Shown: one piece after another, positions 27,240-35,354 of the stretch | How the letters are laid out: every line of letters starts with the position of its first letter | Numbering within the stretch: the stretch's first letter is position 1 | Assembly (NCBI GenBank): GCA_026168805.1 | Contig: JAPFDS010000056.1 | Span: forward strand, 186,001 to 250,000 | Direction: 5' to 3' | DNA length: 64,000 nt | Origin: Caryophanales bacterium | GTDB taxonomy: Bacteria > Bacillota > Bacilli > Bacillales > Amphibacillaceae | Notes under the pieces: model-generated | The model's input: the letters and a program-made list of their open reading frames with translations, nothing else | Told to the model about the DNA's origin: nothing | Database searches by the model: none | Translations under genes and position numbers: made by a program

Positions 27240-27582
27240 GATGAACATTGAAGAGGGAAAGTACGAATAGCATGTTTGATACAGAGAGTTTCGATATGGA
27301 ATGAATGCCATAATATAGCTGAATGTGCTAATTATGACACGCTTCTAGCTGAGAAGAAACAAAAACAACTGTTCAGAAAATGGCCTCTGAGTTTCGTGCC
27401 GAAAAGATGGTGATCTGAGTAGGTTCCGACGAGTGTTGGTACTTGTTACAACAACCACAGTATTAAAGAATTTATTCTGCGTACTTGTATGAAGAGGTCA
27501 TCTACATGGATGACGAATTAAGGTGGTACCACGTATACATATACCCACGTCCTTATTAAAGTGATAAGGATGTGGGTTTTTT
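27240..27582 (+). promoter_or_regulatory. T-box leader upstream of SAM hydrolase
   Basis: The hallmark AATTAAGGTGGTACCACG lies at 27516-27533 and would form the antiterminator with the UGGU bulge that contacts the uncharged tRNA acceptor end. A 13-bp terminator (27544-27556 with 27564-27576) plus a T run follows. Stem I begins near CAGAGAG at about 27283-27289; TTTCG after it pairs with CGAAA at about 27400-27404, and the conserved AGTAGG follows stem I. The specifier loop then contains AGATG, so ATG (27407-27409, Met) is possible, but other registers cannot be excluded by eye. Confidence 0.93.
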
Positions 27583-27614
27583 GCTTTTACATTTTAAAAG
27601 GGGGATTTATACAG

Positions 27615-28454
27615 ATGATGAAACACCTTGTGTTACAAACTGATTTTGGAATAAGTGATGGGGCAGTTAGTGCGATGTATGGAGTAGCTTATTCCGTAGA
27701 TACAGAGTTAACCATTTCTGATCTTACGCACGACATTCCAGAATATAATATATGGGAAGCATCGTATCGTCTGTATCAAACGATTCCCTACTGGCCAAAA
27801 GAAACTGTTTTTATTTCGGTCGTAGACCCAGGTGTAGGCTCTGATCGATTAAGTGTTGTCGCGCGAACGAAGGAAGGGCACTATATCGTTACACCGAATA
27901 ATGGGACGTTATCCCATATTGCTTCTCACATTGGAATTGAGTCGATTCGTGAAATTGATGAGGAAATCAATCGACTTCCACGGTCTGGTGAATCATATAC
28001 ATTTCATGGCCGTGATGTATATGCATATACAGGCGCTCGACTTGCTGCTGGTGTGATTACATTTGAAGAAGTAGGACCAGAAGTTGATCGAGCATCTCTT
28101 GTTCATTTAAATGTTTGCAGTGCTACAAGGAAAGAAACAAGCATTCATGGAACGATTGATATTTTAGATGTGCGCTTTGGAAATGTATGGACGAATATTT
28201 CTAGAGAGTTATGTGTTGAAGCGGGGTTTAAATATGGAGATGCCCTTGAAGTGACGATTAAAAGAAACAATAAAGAAGTGTATAAACATCAAATGACTTT
28301 TAGTCGATCATTTGCTGAAAGTCATTTAGGAGAGCCATTACTCTATGTGAATTCAGTCGATCATATTGGCATAGCGATGAATCAAGGTTCGTTTGCGCAA
28401 GCGTATCATATAGGGACTGGATCAAATTGGAAAATTCATTTAAAAGCGATATAA
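27615..28454 (+). CDS. SAM hydroxide adenosyltransferase (DUF62)
   Basis: A 279-residue member of the SAM hydrolase/SAM-dependent halogenase family. Non-halogenating members split S-adenosylmethionine with water into adenosine and L-methionine. Visible family motifs are LQTDFGISDG (Asp10), VVDPGVGSDR, TPNNGTLS and FHGRDVYAYTGARLA; the Asp, Arg and His of the water-activating triad appear to be present in the last motifs. GGGGG upstream fits the ATG at 27615 rather than the open frame from 27561. The T-box leader implies induction when a specific tRNA is uncharged, and the next operon encodes a Met/Cys lyase-type enzyme. Confidence 0.88.
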   Translation: MMKHLVLQTDFGISDGAVSAMYGVAYSVDTELTISDLTHDIPEYNIWEASYRLYQTIPYWPKETVFISVVDPGVGSDRLSVVARTKEGHYIVTPNNGTLSHIASHIGIESIREIDEEINRLPRSGESYTFHGRDVYAYTGARLAAGVITFEEVGPEVDRASLVHLNVCSATRKETSIHGTIDILDVRFGNVWTNISRELCVEAGFKYGDALEVTIKRNNKEVYKHQMTFSRSFAESHLGEPLLYVNSVDHIGIAMNQGSFAQAYHIGTGSNWKIHLKAI

Positions 28455-28458
28455 ACCC

Positions 28459-28493
28459 TACAAGCCCTACAGAAAATTTCTGTAGGGCTTGTA
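28459..28493 (+). terminator. Long hairpin after the SAM hydrolase gene
   Basis: A 17-bp perfect stem (28459-28475 with 28477-28493) lies 5 bp after the stop codon. No T run follows directly, so termination would be less efficient than usual, although the hairpin is strong. Confidence 0.65.
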
Positions 28494-28518
28494 TGTGAAA
28501 ACGTTTTTATAATAGGAG

Positions 28519-28563
28519 TTGACAACAATAAAACTTATTCTGTATAATTGTATACAATTATAC
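28519..28563 (+). promoter_or_regulatory. Promoter and 22-bp palindromic operator of the GntR operon
   Basis: TTGACA (28519-28524) and TATAAT (28543-28548) are 18 bp apart. A perfect 22-bp palindrome (half-site GTATAATTGTA, 28542-28563) covers the -10 and start region, with the core GTATAC resembling FadR-subfamily operators (GT-N-AC). Autorepression by the downstream GntR regulator is likely. Confidence 0.8.
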
Positions 28564-28589
28564 GGTATGCAAATATAGGAGGAAAAAAT

Positions 28590-29285
28590 ATGAGGACGCA
28601 TACATATGGTTCGATGCAAAAGGTATCGGCTCGAGATTTTGCTTATATTGAAATTAAAGAACAAATTATTAAAGGGAAGCTAGAGCCTGATACTCCAATT
28701 GTGGAAGATCATCTTGCTACAAATTTAGAAATTAGTCGGACTCCATTACGTGAAGCATTGCATCGACTAGAGGTCGAGGAGCTCGTCGTAAGGCAAAATA
28801 ATGGTCGATTGAAAGTTGCGCCTATTTCAAAGAAAGAAGTAGAGGAGATTTTTACGATTAGAAGTAAGCTCGAAGGAATTGTCGTCATTCAAGCGACTGA
28901 AAACGCTACAGAAGAGGACTTATTTCATTTATCAACCATTACTCGCATGATCAAAGAATCTTTAAAAGAAGGGCTCCAAGAAAATATTTTATATTATGGG
29001 AGCGAGTTTCATTCGTATATATATGAGCTAAGTAATAATAAAACAGCCGTAGGTATCTTATCCCAGCTCAATGACCATATTCACAGGTACCGCCAACTCA
29101 TTCCTTCTAGAAACGAAGAACGACTAAAAGACTCCTATGAAGAGCATCAAGAAATATTAAACCATATAGCAGCACGTAATCCTGAAGCTGCTAAAATCGC
29201 AGCTCAAACTCATATCGAACATAGCTTAGAAGCCGTAAAAGTGTCGATTGAACACATACAATCATCAGAACAAAAGGAGAAATGA
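28590..29285 (+). CDS. GntR family regulator with FCD domain
   Basis: A 231-residue FadR-subfamily regulator. The winged helix occupies about residues 15-80 (LEISRTPLREALHRLEVEEL), and an all-helical FCD ligand domain follows (EIFTIRSKLEGIVV, with metal-ligand-type histidines such as EFHSY, HEEHQE and THIEH). Such domains bind small carboxylates or amino-acid derivatives. AGGAGG sets the ATG at 28590. It is followed after 4 bp by a Cys/Met metabolism PLP enzyme, so it probably senses a sulfur amino acid or a breakdown product and controls that operon through the 22-bp palindrome. Confidence 0.9.
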   Translation: MRTHTYGSMQKVSARDFAYIEIKEQIIKGKLEPDTPIVEDHLATNLEISRTPLREALHRLEVEELVVRQNNGRLKVAPISKKEVEEIFTIRSKLEGIVVIQATENATEEDLFHLSTITRMIKESLKEGLQENILYYGSEFHSYIYELSNNKTAVGILSQLNDHIHRYRQLIPSRNEERLKDSYEEHQEILNHIAARNPEAAKIAAQTHIEHSLEAVKVSIEHIQSSEQKEK

Positions 29286-29289
29286 TCAC

Positions 29290-30486
29290 ATGACAAAAAA
29301 ATGGAATTTTAATACGAAAGCAGTGCATAGTGCACAAACACCAGACCCGGAAACCCGTGCAATTTCAGAAGCCATTGTTCCCGCTGTTGCGTATAGCTTT
29401 GAAAGTGCAGAAGCCGCAGCAGGAGTTGTGAATGGAGCAGAAGAAGATAGTGTGTATTATGGGAGATATGGAAACCCAACATCTCATACAGTAGAAAAGA
29501 AAATTGCAGCGCTAGAAGGTTCAGAAGATGCACTCGGAGTTAGTAGTGGTATGGCAGCTATTTCAATTGCAATGCTTGCATTTTTAGAGCATGGCGATCA
29601 CGTAGTTGTGACAAAAGACGTTTATGGTGGGACACATAAGTTTTTAACAAGTCTTGCCCCACGTTTTGGTATTGAGTATTCATTTGTTGACTGCAATACT
29701 GCAGGAGAAATTGAGAAAGCCATCAAACCAAATACGAAAGCTTTATATATTGAAACACCGTCAAACCCCAGTTTAACATTAGTTGATATTGAAGCAGTTG
29801 GAAAAATTGCAGACGAACATAACATCCCACTGATTATTGATAACACGTTCATGACACCATACTTACAACGCCCACTAGAAATTGGGGCAGACGTAGTGGT
29901 GCATAGTGCAACGAAATATTTAAATGGACATGGAGACGTCATTGCTGGTTTTATTTGTGGAGATAAAGAAACGATTGATCATATGCGTCAAAATTTGATG
30001 GGGGATTTAGGTCAAAACCTAAATGCTTGGGAGTCCTACATGATTTTACGTGGCTTAAAAACACTCGGGTTACGCGTTGAAAGACATTGCCAAAACGCAA
30101 TGGAAATAGCTGAATTTCTAGAAAAACAACCTGAAATCGAAAACGTATATTACCCTGGCCTTCCATCCCACCCACAGCATGAACTTGCATTAAAACAAAT
30201 GCACGGAATGGGTGGAATTGTATCATTTGAAGTAAAAGGTGGAGTTGAAGCAGGTAAGCAGTTTATTAATGCTCTTGAATTAGCGATGATTTCCTTTAGT
30301 CTCGGGGATCCAGAAACACTTGTACAACATCCTGCGTCTATGACTCATTCGTCAATTCCAGAGGAAGAATTAGCAGATTTCGGTATACCAAAAGGACTGA
30401 TTCGTTTATCGCTTGGGCTAGAAGATGCCGAAGATATTATTCAAGATTTACAACAAGCTTTACAAACGTTATCTGTAAAAATATAG
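29290..30486 (+). CDS. Trans-sulfuration family PLP enzyme, probable methionine gamma-lyase type
   Basis: A 398-residue Cys/Met-metabolism PLP-dependent enzyme. The cofactor lysine is Lys209 (HSATKYLNGHGDVIAG), with PLP-binding YGRYGNPT near residue 57 and EGSEDALGVSSGMAA near residue 80. Members include methionine gamma-lyase, cystathionine gamma-synthase and cystathionine lyases, and sequence alone does not separate them reliably. The GntR partner and the nearby SAM hydrolase favour a catabolic lyase making methanethiol, ammonia and 2-oxobutyrate. AAGGAG sets the ATG at 29290. Confidence 0.85.
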   Translation: MTKKWNFNTKAVHSAQTPDPETRAISEAIVPAVAYSFESAEAAAGVVNGAEEDSVYYGRYGNPTSHTVEKKIAALEGSEDALGVSSGMAAISIAMLAFLEHGDHVVVTKDVYGGTHKFLTSLAPRFGIEYSFVDCNTAGEIEKAIKPNTKALYIETPSNPSLTLVDIEAVGKIADEHNIPLIIDNTFMTPYLQRPLEIGADVVVHSATKYLNGHGDVIAGFICGDKETIDHMRQNLMGDLGQNLNAWESYMILRGLKTLGLRVERHCQNAMEIAEFLEKQPEIENVYYPGLPSHPQHELALKQMHGMGGIVSFEVKGGVEAGKQFINALELAMISFSLGDPETLVQHPASMTHSSIPEEELADFGIPKGLIRLSLGLEDAEDIIQDLQQALQTLSVKI

Positions 30487-30516
30487 AAAACAAACGTACA
30501 AAATCTGGATATGCTG

Positions 30517-30552
30517 CCCTCATTATGCTTACATAATGGGGGATGTTTTTTA
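30517..30552 (+). terminator. Terminator of the GntR/PLP-enzyme operon
   Basis: CCCTCATTATG (30517-30527) pairs with CATAATGGGGG (30532-30542) with one G-U pair and a 4-nt loop; GATG and then seven T follow. Confidence 0.78.
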
Positions 30553-30588
30553 TCTAAAAGCTTACTAGCGTTAGTGATGTATAACCGA

Positions 30589-30707
30589 TAGTGCCTTGAT
30601 TTCCGGGGGTCGCGCAAATCCCGTTACTAAGATTCGTTATAGTGCCTTGATTTTCGGGAGTCATGCAAATCCCGTTTCTAAGATTCATTATAGTGCTTTG
30701 ATTTCAT
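30589..30707 (+). repeat. 51-bp-period intergenic repeat, locus 1
   Basis: Two full units start at 30589 and 30640, and a third, partial one at 30691. Each unit is 41 bp, beginning TAGTGCC and ending GTTACTA or GTTTCTA (degenerate GGCACTA), followed by a 10-bp linker. The two full units are about 88% identical. The end of unit 2 supplies the stop codon of the minus-strand hydrolase, and unit 3 lies in its coding 3' end. The same architecture recurs at 38038 and 55742. Confidence 0.85.
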
Positions 30708-31565
30708 AGGATGCATTAGAAAATGAATTAACTTTTCATTAATATCTGGTGCCCGATCACCAATCCATAGCAAATGTCCCCAAGAATCGAGAATACATAA
30801 GGTGGAGTTTGAAATTTGCTCATGGGCGAAATAAGCATGATCCAGAGTAACAGCTCCGTCATACTTACTATGCATAATAAAAGTAGGGCAAGAAATTTCT
30901 TGTAAAACTTCAGAAGTACTCTCTTTTGTTTGATGTAAATCGATTAAAAAACCGGAACCGGATTGTTGACGATTGTTCATTTTTCGTACTTCATTGATAT
31001 CCTTGTCCGTGAACTTCTCTTTAATTTCTTTGTATGAACGTTTACTAAATGAAGGGATCATCTGTTTAAAGATGAAAGATGGAAACAGATTGCTTATGCC
31101 CGCCGTAAGTTTCCATGTTATTTTTTCCGATAAAGGATGGAATAACACTTGGGCTATTTTGTAGATAGAATCTTGAGGTGTATGCCATTCTTTTGTAACG
31201 GCACTTTGCAGGGTTAATGTTTTGACTCGCTCAGGATAGTGGGCGGCAAAATAAAGTCCACTTGGGCCTCCAGCTGAAATGGAAAGAACGTGAACTTTTT
31301 CAATATCTAGATAATCTAGTAATCTGACGTAAAATTGACAAGCCTTGGCTAAGCTTTCTCCAAGTTCTTTGGAAGTTTTTCCGTAGCCTGCTCTAGAAGG
31401 AGTAATAATTCTAAAGCCATTTTTGATGAGTGACTCATAACCAAATTCTTCATAGCAATTGGAATGGCCCCCGTGCATGACGAGGATAGGTTCGCCTGTT
31501 TTTCCACAGATTGAATATTCAATCGTTTGTCCTTCAGACGTATACGTACCAATCATTCTTTGCAT
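30678..31565 (-). CDS. Alpha/beta hydrolase
   Basis: A 295-residue alpha/beta hydrolase with the oxyanion motif VMHGGHSN near residue 29, the nucleophile elbow SISAGGPSG near residue 95, an acid in SKYDGAVT and the histidine in SWGHLLWIG. The substrate is unknown. GAGAGGTG precedes the start at 31565. The last ten or so residues (about KSKHYNES) and the stop codon are encoded by a copy of the 51-bp intergenic repeat, so the C-terminus seems to have been altered by repeat insertion. Confidence 0.85.
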   Translation of the reverse strand: MQRMIGTYTSEGQTIEYSICGKTGEPILVMHGGHSNCYEEFGYESLIKNGFRIITPSRAGYGKTSKELGESLAKACQFYVRLLDYLDIEKVHVLSISAGGPSGLYFAAHYPERVKTLTLQSAVTKEWHTPQDSIYKIAQVLFHPLSEKITWKLTAGISNLFPSFIFKQMIPSFSKRSYKEIKEKFTDKDINEVRKMNNRQQSGSGFLIDLHQTKESTSEVLQEISCPTFIMHSKYDGAVTLDHAYFAHEQISNSTLCILDSWGHLLWIGDRAPDINEKLIHFLMHPMKSKHYNES

Positions 31566-31715
31566 ACACGAACACCTCTCAATTCTTATTTGTTATTCCA
31601 TCCATGTTATCATAGTTAAAAAGAATACGTAAGAGTATGAATATGTAATCCATTGCACTAAAAACATGCTATAGTTATTTATAAGATACATAATACATAT
31701 AAAGAGGCGATGTAT

Positions 31716-33014
31716 ATGACAAAACGGACAGAATACTCCTTATATAATGAGTTAATGAGTGGTTATCAAGAACAATTGGATAAAGATGGAGTACGTGGGG
31801 AGCGCATAGCAAAAAGACTTGATGCTCTATCGAAAATTGGTTTAACGAGTGACTTAGGATCCAATCGTCCAGGATTTTCTCAAGAAGAAAAACAGGCGAA
31901 GGCACTTGTTATGTCTTGGATGGAAGAAGCAGGACTGGACGTTGAAATGGATGGAGCGGGAAATGTTATTGGTCGATTGGCAGGTGAAAATAATGAATTG
32001 AAATCTATTGCAAGCGGGTCCCATGTAGATAGTGTGCCAAATGGAGGTCATTTTGATGGACCACTAGGTGTTATTAGTGCTTTAGAAGTTGTTGAAGCAT
32101 GGAAAGAAACGAATTACATACCAAATAAACCCTTTGATATCCTCATTTTTTCTGATGAAGAAGGTTCACGATTTAATAATGGATTAAATGGGAGTGAAGC
32201 GTTTGTTGGTCAGGCAAATGTTGACTCCAAACTTGATTTAACGGATGCTGCAGGAGATTCGTTTTCTACAGTACTAGAAGCGGTTGACTTGACAGTTGAG
32301 GGATATGCAAACGCTGCTAAAAAAATAAATGAAATAGAGACATTTGTTGAAGTACATATTGAACAAGGCAAAAGACTTGAAAAAGAGGATTTGCCGTGCG
32401 GAATTGTATCAGGCATCGCAGGACCATGTTGGCTGGAAGTGACTTTCCATGGTCGAGCAGGCCATGCCGGGAACACACCAATGAATGATCGTTCAGATGC
32501 ACTTGTCACTGCGAGTACCTTTATCACGCGGGTACCTGATTTTCCAGCAAAAGTAAGTGATTCAGCTGTAGCGACGGTTGGTAAAATGCACGTTCAACCA
32601 AATGGCGTCAACGTCATACCAGGTGAAGTATCAGTATTTGTAGACATTCGAGATATTTATGCGGATACAGTTCATCAACTCGTTGATGATGTAAAACAAT
32701 TAGCGCACACCATTGCGAAAGAGCGGAACCAGTCTTGTACAATCAATGAACAAGTGAGAATAACACCTGTTCCCATAAAAAAAGAGTATCAACAGAAGCT
32801 TGCTTCAGCATTAGAAAGTAAAAAAATTCGACCATACACTTTACCAAGCGGAGCAGGACATGACGCAATGATCATCGGCAGTCGAATACCTGTCTCTATG
32901 TTGTTTGTTCGCAGTAAAGATGGAGTAAGCCACCATCCGGCAGAATGGACAGATTTAGCTGATTGTGTACAAGGGATACGAGTGTTAAAGACGTATATTG
33001 AACAGTTACAATAA
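31716..33014 (+). CDS. M20-family Zn hydrolase (allantoate/N-carbamoyl amino acid amidohydrolase type)
   Basis: A 432-residue member of the M20 amidohydrolase group that includes AllC and N-carbamoyl-L-amino acid hydrolases. Zinc-site motifs are GSHVDSVPNGGHFDGPLG and SDEEGSRF, with HIEQGKRLE and the C-terminal SGAGHDAMI. The dimerisation domain begins near LEVTFHGRAGHAGNTPM. These enzymes cleave ureido or amide groups from allantoate, ureidoglycine or carbamoylated amino acids; no purine-catabolism genes are adjacent, so the substrate is open. GAGG upstream suits the ATG at 31716. Confidence 0.87.
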   Translation: MTKRTEYSLYNELMSGYQEQLDKDGVRGERIAKRLDALSKIGLTSDLGSNRPGFSQEEKQAKALVMSWMEEAGLDVEMDGAGNVIGRLAGENNELKSIASGSHVDSVPNGGHFDGPLGVISALEVVEAWKETNYIPNKPFDILIFSDEEGSRFNNGLNGSEAFVGQANVDSKLDLTDAAGDSFSTVLEAVDLTVEGYANAAKKINEIETFVEVHIEQGKRLEKEDLPCGIVSGIAGPCWLEVTFHGRAGHAGNTPMNDRSDALVTASTFITRVPDFPAKVSDSAVATVGKMHVQPNGVNVIPGEVSVFVDIRDIYADTVHQLVDDVKQLAHTIAKERNQSCTINEQVRITPVPIKKEYQQKLASALESKKIRPYTLPSGAGHDAMIIGSRIPVSMLFVRSKDGVSHHPAEWTDLADCVQGIRVLKTYIEQLQ

Positions 33015-33128
33015 CACTTCACTTCACGGAAAATAACAAGAACTACCAATCATATATCTTTGAAAATACGAGATAAATAGTTCTTTTTCATTTATAATAA
33101 AGTATATGTGAAGTAGAGGAGTGGCATC

Positions 33129-34088
33129 ATGAAGCGAAAGAAATGGATCATTATAGGTTCTGCAATTATTGCTTTCTTACTTATTGTAGATGTGATCGCT
33201 AGTTTTTTCTTTTATAATTTAGCAGTTGATAGAAATGTGAAAGACTTTTTAGATGGAAATGAAGATTTAGAAGTATCTGCTGAAGCAATGGATGAATTTC
33301 TTGCTGGGGATTGGCGCGACTGGACACGTGATCAAACATTTGAACGGATGGAATTAACTTCTTTTGATGGGTTAACATTGCAAGGGTATTTTCTAGAAGC
33401 AAAGGAACCAACAAATAAAGTGGTCATTACAGCACATGGTTATTTAGGAAATTCTTTTGATATGGGCCTTTTTGGAGAACATTACTATGAAGAGTTAGGC
33501 TATCATTTCTTCACAGCTGATGCACGTGGTCACGGTGAAAGTGAAGGCGATTACATCGGTTTTGGCTGGCATGATAGGCTAGACTATGTCGGTTGGATCG
33601 ATAAAATTATCGAGAGACTTGGCCCGGATGTAGAAATTGTTTTGCATGGACTGTCCATGGGTGGAGCAACTGTCTTAATGACGAGTGGAGAGGATTTGCC
33701 CTCACAAGTAAAAGCGGTTGTTGCGGATAGCCCGTATACGAGCGTCAATGATTTGTTTTCTTACCAGTTAAAAAGAATGTTTTACTTACCATCCTTTCCA
33801 ATCATTCCAACCCTTAACCTCGTGACAAAAGCAAAAGCGGATTATTCCATTTACGAAGCATCTGCGCTTGACCAAGTAAAGAAAGCAAACATCCCTATTC
33901 TTTATATGCATGGAGAGGCAGACACGTTTGTTCCTACTGAACTAACAAGAGAACTCTATGATCAAACGAATAGTGAAGCAGATATGCTCACATTTCCAGG
34001 TGCGAATCACGGAGAAGGATATGTAATCGCGAAGGAAAAATATGTAGAAAAACTCCATGAATTTTTAAATAAATATATCAACGAGTAA
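33129..34088 (+). CDS. Membrane-anchored alpha/beta hydrolase
   Basis: A 319-residue hydrolase with an N-terminal membrane helix (residues 7-29) placing the catalytic domain outside the membrane. Motifs are ITAHGYLGNS (oxyanion), DARGHGESEGD, the nucleophile elbow HGLSMGGAT, an acid in HGEADTFVP and the histidine in GANHGEGYV. It resembles B. subtilis YqkD-type proteins. The substrate is unknown. It is monocistronic, with AGAGGAG before the start and a terminator after. Confidence 0.85.
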   Translation: MKRKKWIIIGSAIIAFLLIVDVIASFFFYNLAVDRNVKDFLDGNEDLEVSAEAMDEFLAGDWRDWTRDQTFERMELTSFDGLTLQGYFLEAKEPTNKVVITAHGYLGNSFDMGLFGEHYYEELGYHFFTADARGHGESEGDYIGFGWHDRLDYVGWIDKIIERLGPDVEIVLHGLSMGGATVLMTSGEDLPSQVKAVVADSPYTSVNDLFSYQLKRMFYLPSFPIIPTLNLVTKAKADYSIYEASALDQVKKANIPILYMHGEADTFVPTELTRELYDQTNSEADMLTFPGANHGEGYVIAKEKYVEKLHEFLNKYINE

Positions 34089-34100
34089 TGTGTGCATATG

Positions 34101-34139
34101 AAGCATCTGTATCTATACAATATAGGACAGATGCTTTTC
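34101..34139 (+). terminator. Terminator after the membrane-anchored hydrolase
   Basis: AAGCATCTGT (34101-34110) pairs with ACAGATGCTT (34127-34136), and TTTCT follows. Confidence 0.78.
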
Positions 34140-34235
34140 TAGTTGTTGATACTTGGTAATAATTGGATTAGAGTAGACATAAGAATCTGCTCTTATTTTT
34201 ACACATATATAGACGGATGCTTGAGGAGGGTATGC

Positions 34236-35150
34236 ATGAAGAAAAATTATACAGAAAAATATATAAAAGAAATGATTGAGGACAGGGTCTTTCCAAAAGC
34301 TCCTGAAGTAAAAGAACAATTTTCTTTAGACCATCTGATAGCTGGATCGATGTTGAAAAGAAATGGTGAGGAAAACGTAGCGGATTGTGCTTTAGATATT
34401 AATGAACAAGGGATACTTCTTGTGTTCATTGAAGACGAACAATCGGATAAAGAAGTTGTTTTTTATCACTTTGAATTTTCGGATATACAAGGCATTCAGG
34501 TGAAGAAACGAATGTTTTTCCGCAATATTATTATACAGTTTAAAGACGGACGAAATTATGTGTTTGAATGTATTAAACAAAGTACAAGCCGGTTGCCGCA
34601 CCAAAAAGAGCATTTAGATGCGTTTATTTCCATCCTAGAAGCGCAAAATTTACATGATATGAATAATAATATTCATAAACAAAACGTTAAAAGTAATCGT
34701 AAAATGGCATTTGCTTATATTTCTACGCTGATTCTCTTTTTAGCAGCTGCGATGTTTCTTACCTTAACTGCTTTTCCCAATAGTATGATTGCAATGGTCG
34801 TTATTATCATTGGGGCAGGAATCATTCATTTTATTGTTTTCATCATCGGATTTCTAATTATCTATATGAAAAAGGATCGTCCATTTGCTAAAGAATTCAA
34901 TCCGATTATGAAAGAATATAAAGAAAATCAAGATACAGAAAAATTACTAACTCAATTATTAGCTATTAAAAGTGAACCAAAAAATCAAGACTCCAAAAAT
35001 ACATTTTATTTAACATTATCTACAGCTTTTCATGAAAATAATCAAACAGAACAAGCATTGGAATGTTTGGATAAAGTCCAGACAACGAATGAAAAGGAAA
35101 TTGAGATTGTTGAGGAGCAGAGGAGAGTGTTGGAAGGGTTAGAGGAATAA
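34236..35150 (+). CDS. Membrane protein with soluble N- and C-terminal parts, unknown
   Basis: A 304-residue protein. Residues 1 to about 150 are soluble and predicted mixed alpha/beta (for example DCALDINEQGILLVFIEDE). Two membrane helices lie at about 165-185 and 195-225, and a helical C-terminal part (about 235-304) resembles one or two tetratricopeptide-like hairpins (FYLTLSTAFHENNQTEQALECLDK). GAGGAGG sets the ATG at 34236. No family is recognised with confidence. It immediately precedes the predicted nuclease gene, but a terminator lies between them. Confidence 0.6.
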   Translation: MKKNYTEKYIKEMIEDRVFPKAPEVKEQFSLDHLIAGSMLKRNGEENVADCALDINEQGILLVFIEDEQSDKEVVFYHFEFSDIQGIQVKKRMFFRNIIIQFKDGRNYVFECIKQSTSRLPHQKEHLDAFISILEAQNLHDMNNNIHKQNVKSNRKMAFAYISTLILFLAAAMFLTLTAFPNSMIAMVVIIIGAGIIHFIVFIIGFLIIYMKKDRPFAKEFNPIMKEYKENQDTEKLLTQLLAIKSEPKNQDSKNTFYLTLSTAFHENNQTEQALECLDKVQTTNEKEIEIVEEQRRVLEGLEE

Positions 35151-35161
35151 ATACAATTTTG

Positions 35162-35200
35162 AAACACCTATGGATATAAAGATATCTTATAGGTGTTTTT
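35162..35200 (+). terminator. Terminator upstream of the nuclease gene
   Basis: AAACACCTAT (35162-35171) pairs with ATAGGTGTTT (35189-35198), the inner GATAT/ATATC also pairs, and T-rich sequence follows. Confidence 0.82.
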
Positions 35201-35354
35201 GTTTTGGAATATTTCAAATATGTGTGAATACTCACAGTTTTTATGGTATATTTAGTTCAATAGAACTAGTATATACATATATATTACTAGTTTTAATAAC
35301 AAATAGGGAAAGGTATTTAGACCTGTTAAATAAAAATACAAGGAGGAGTACTCG

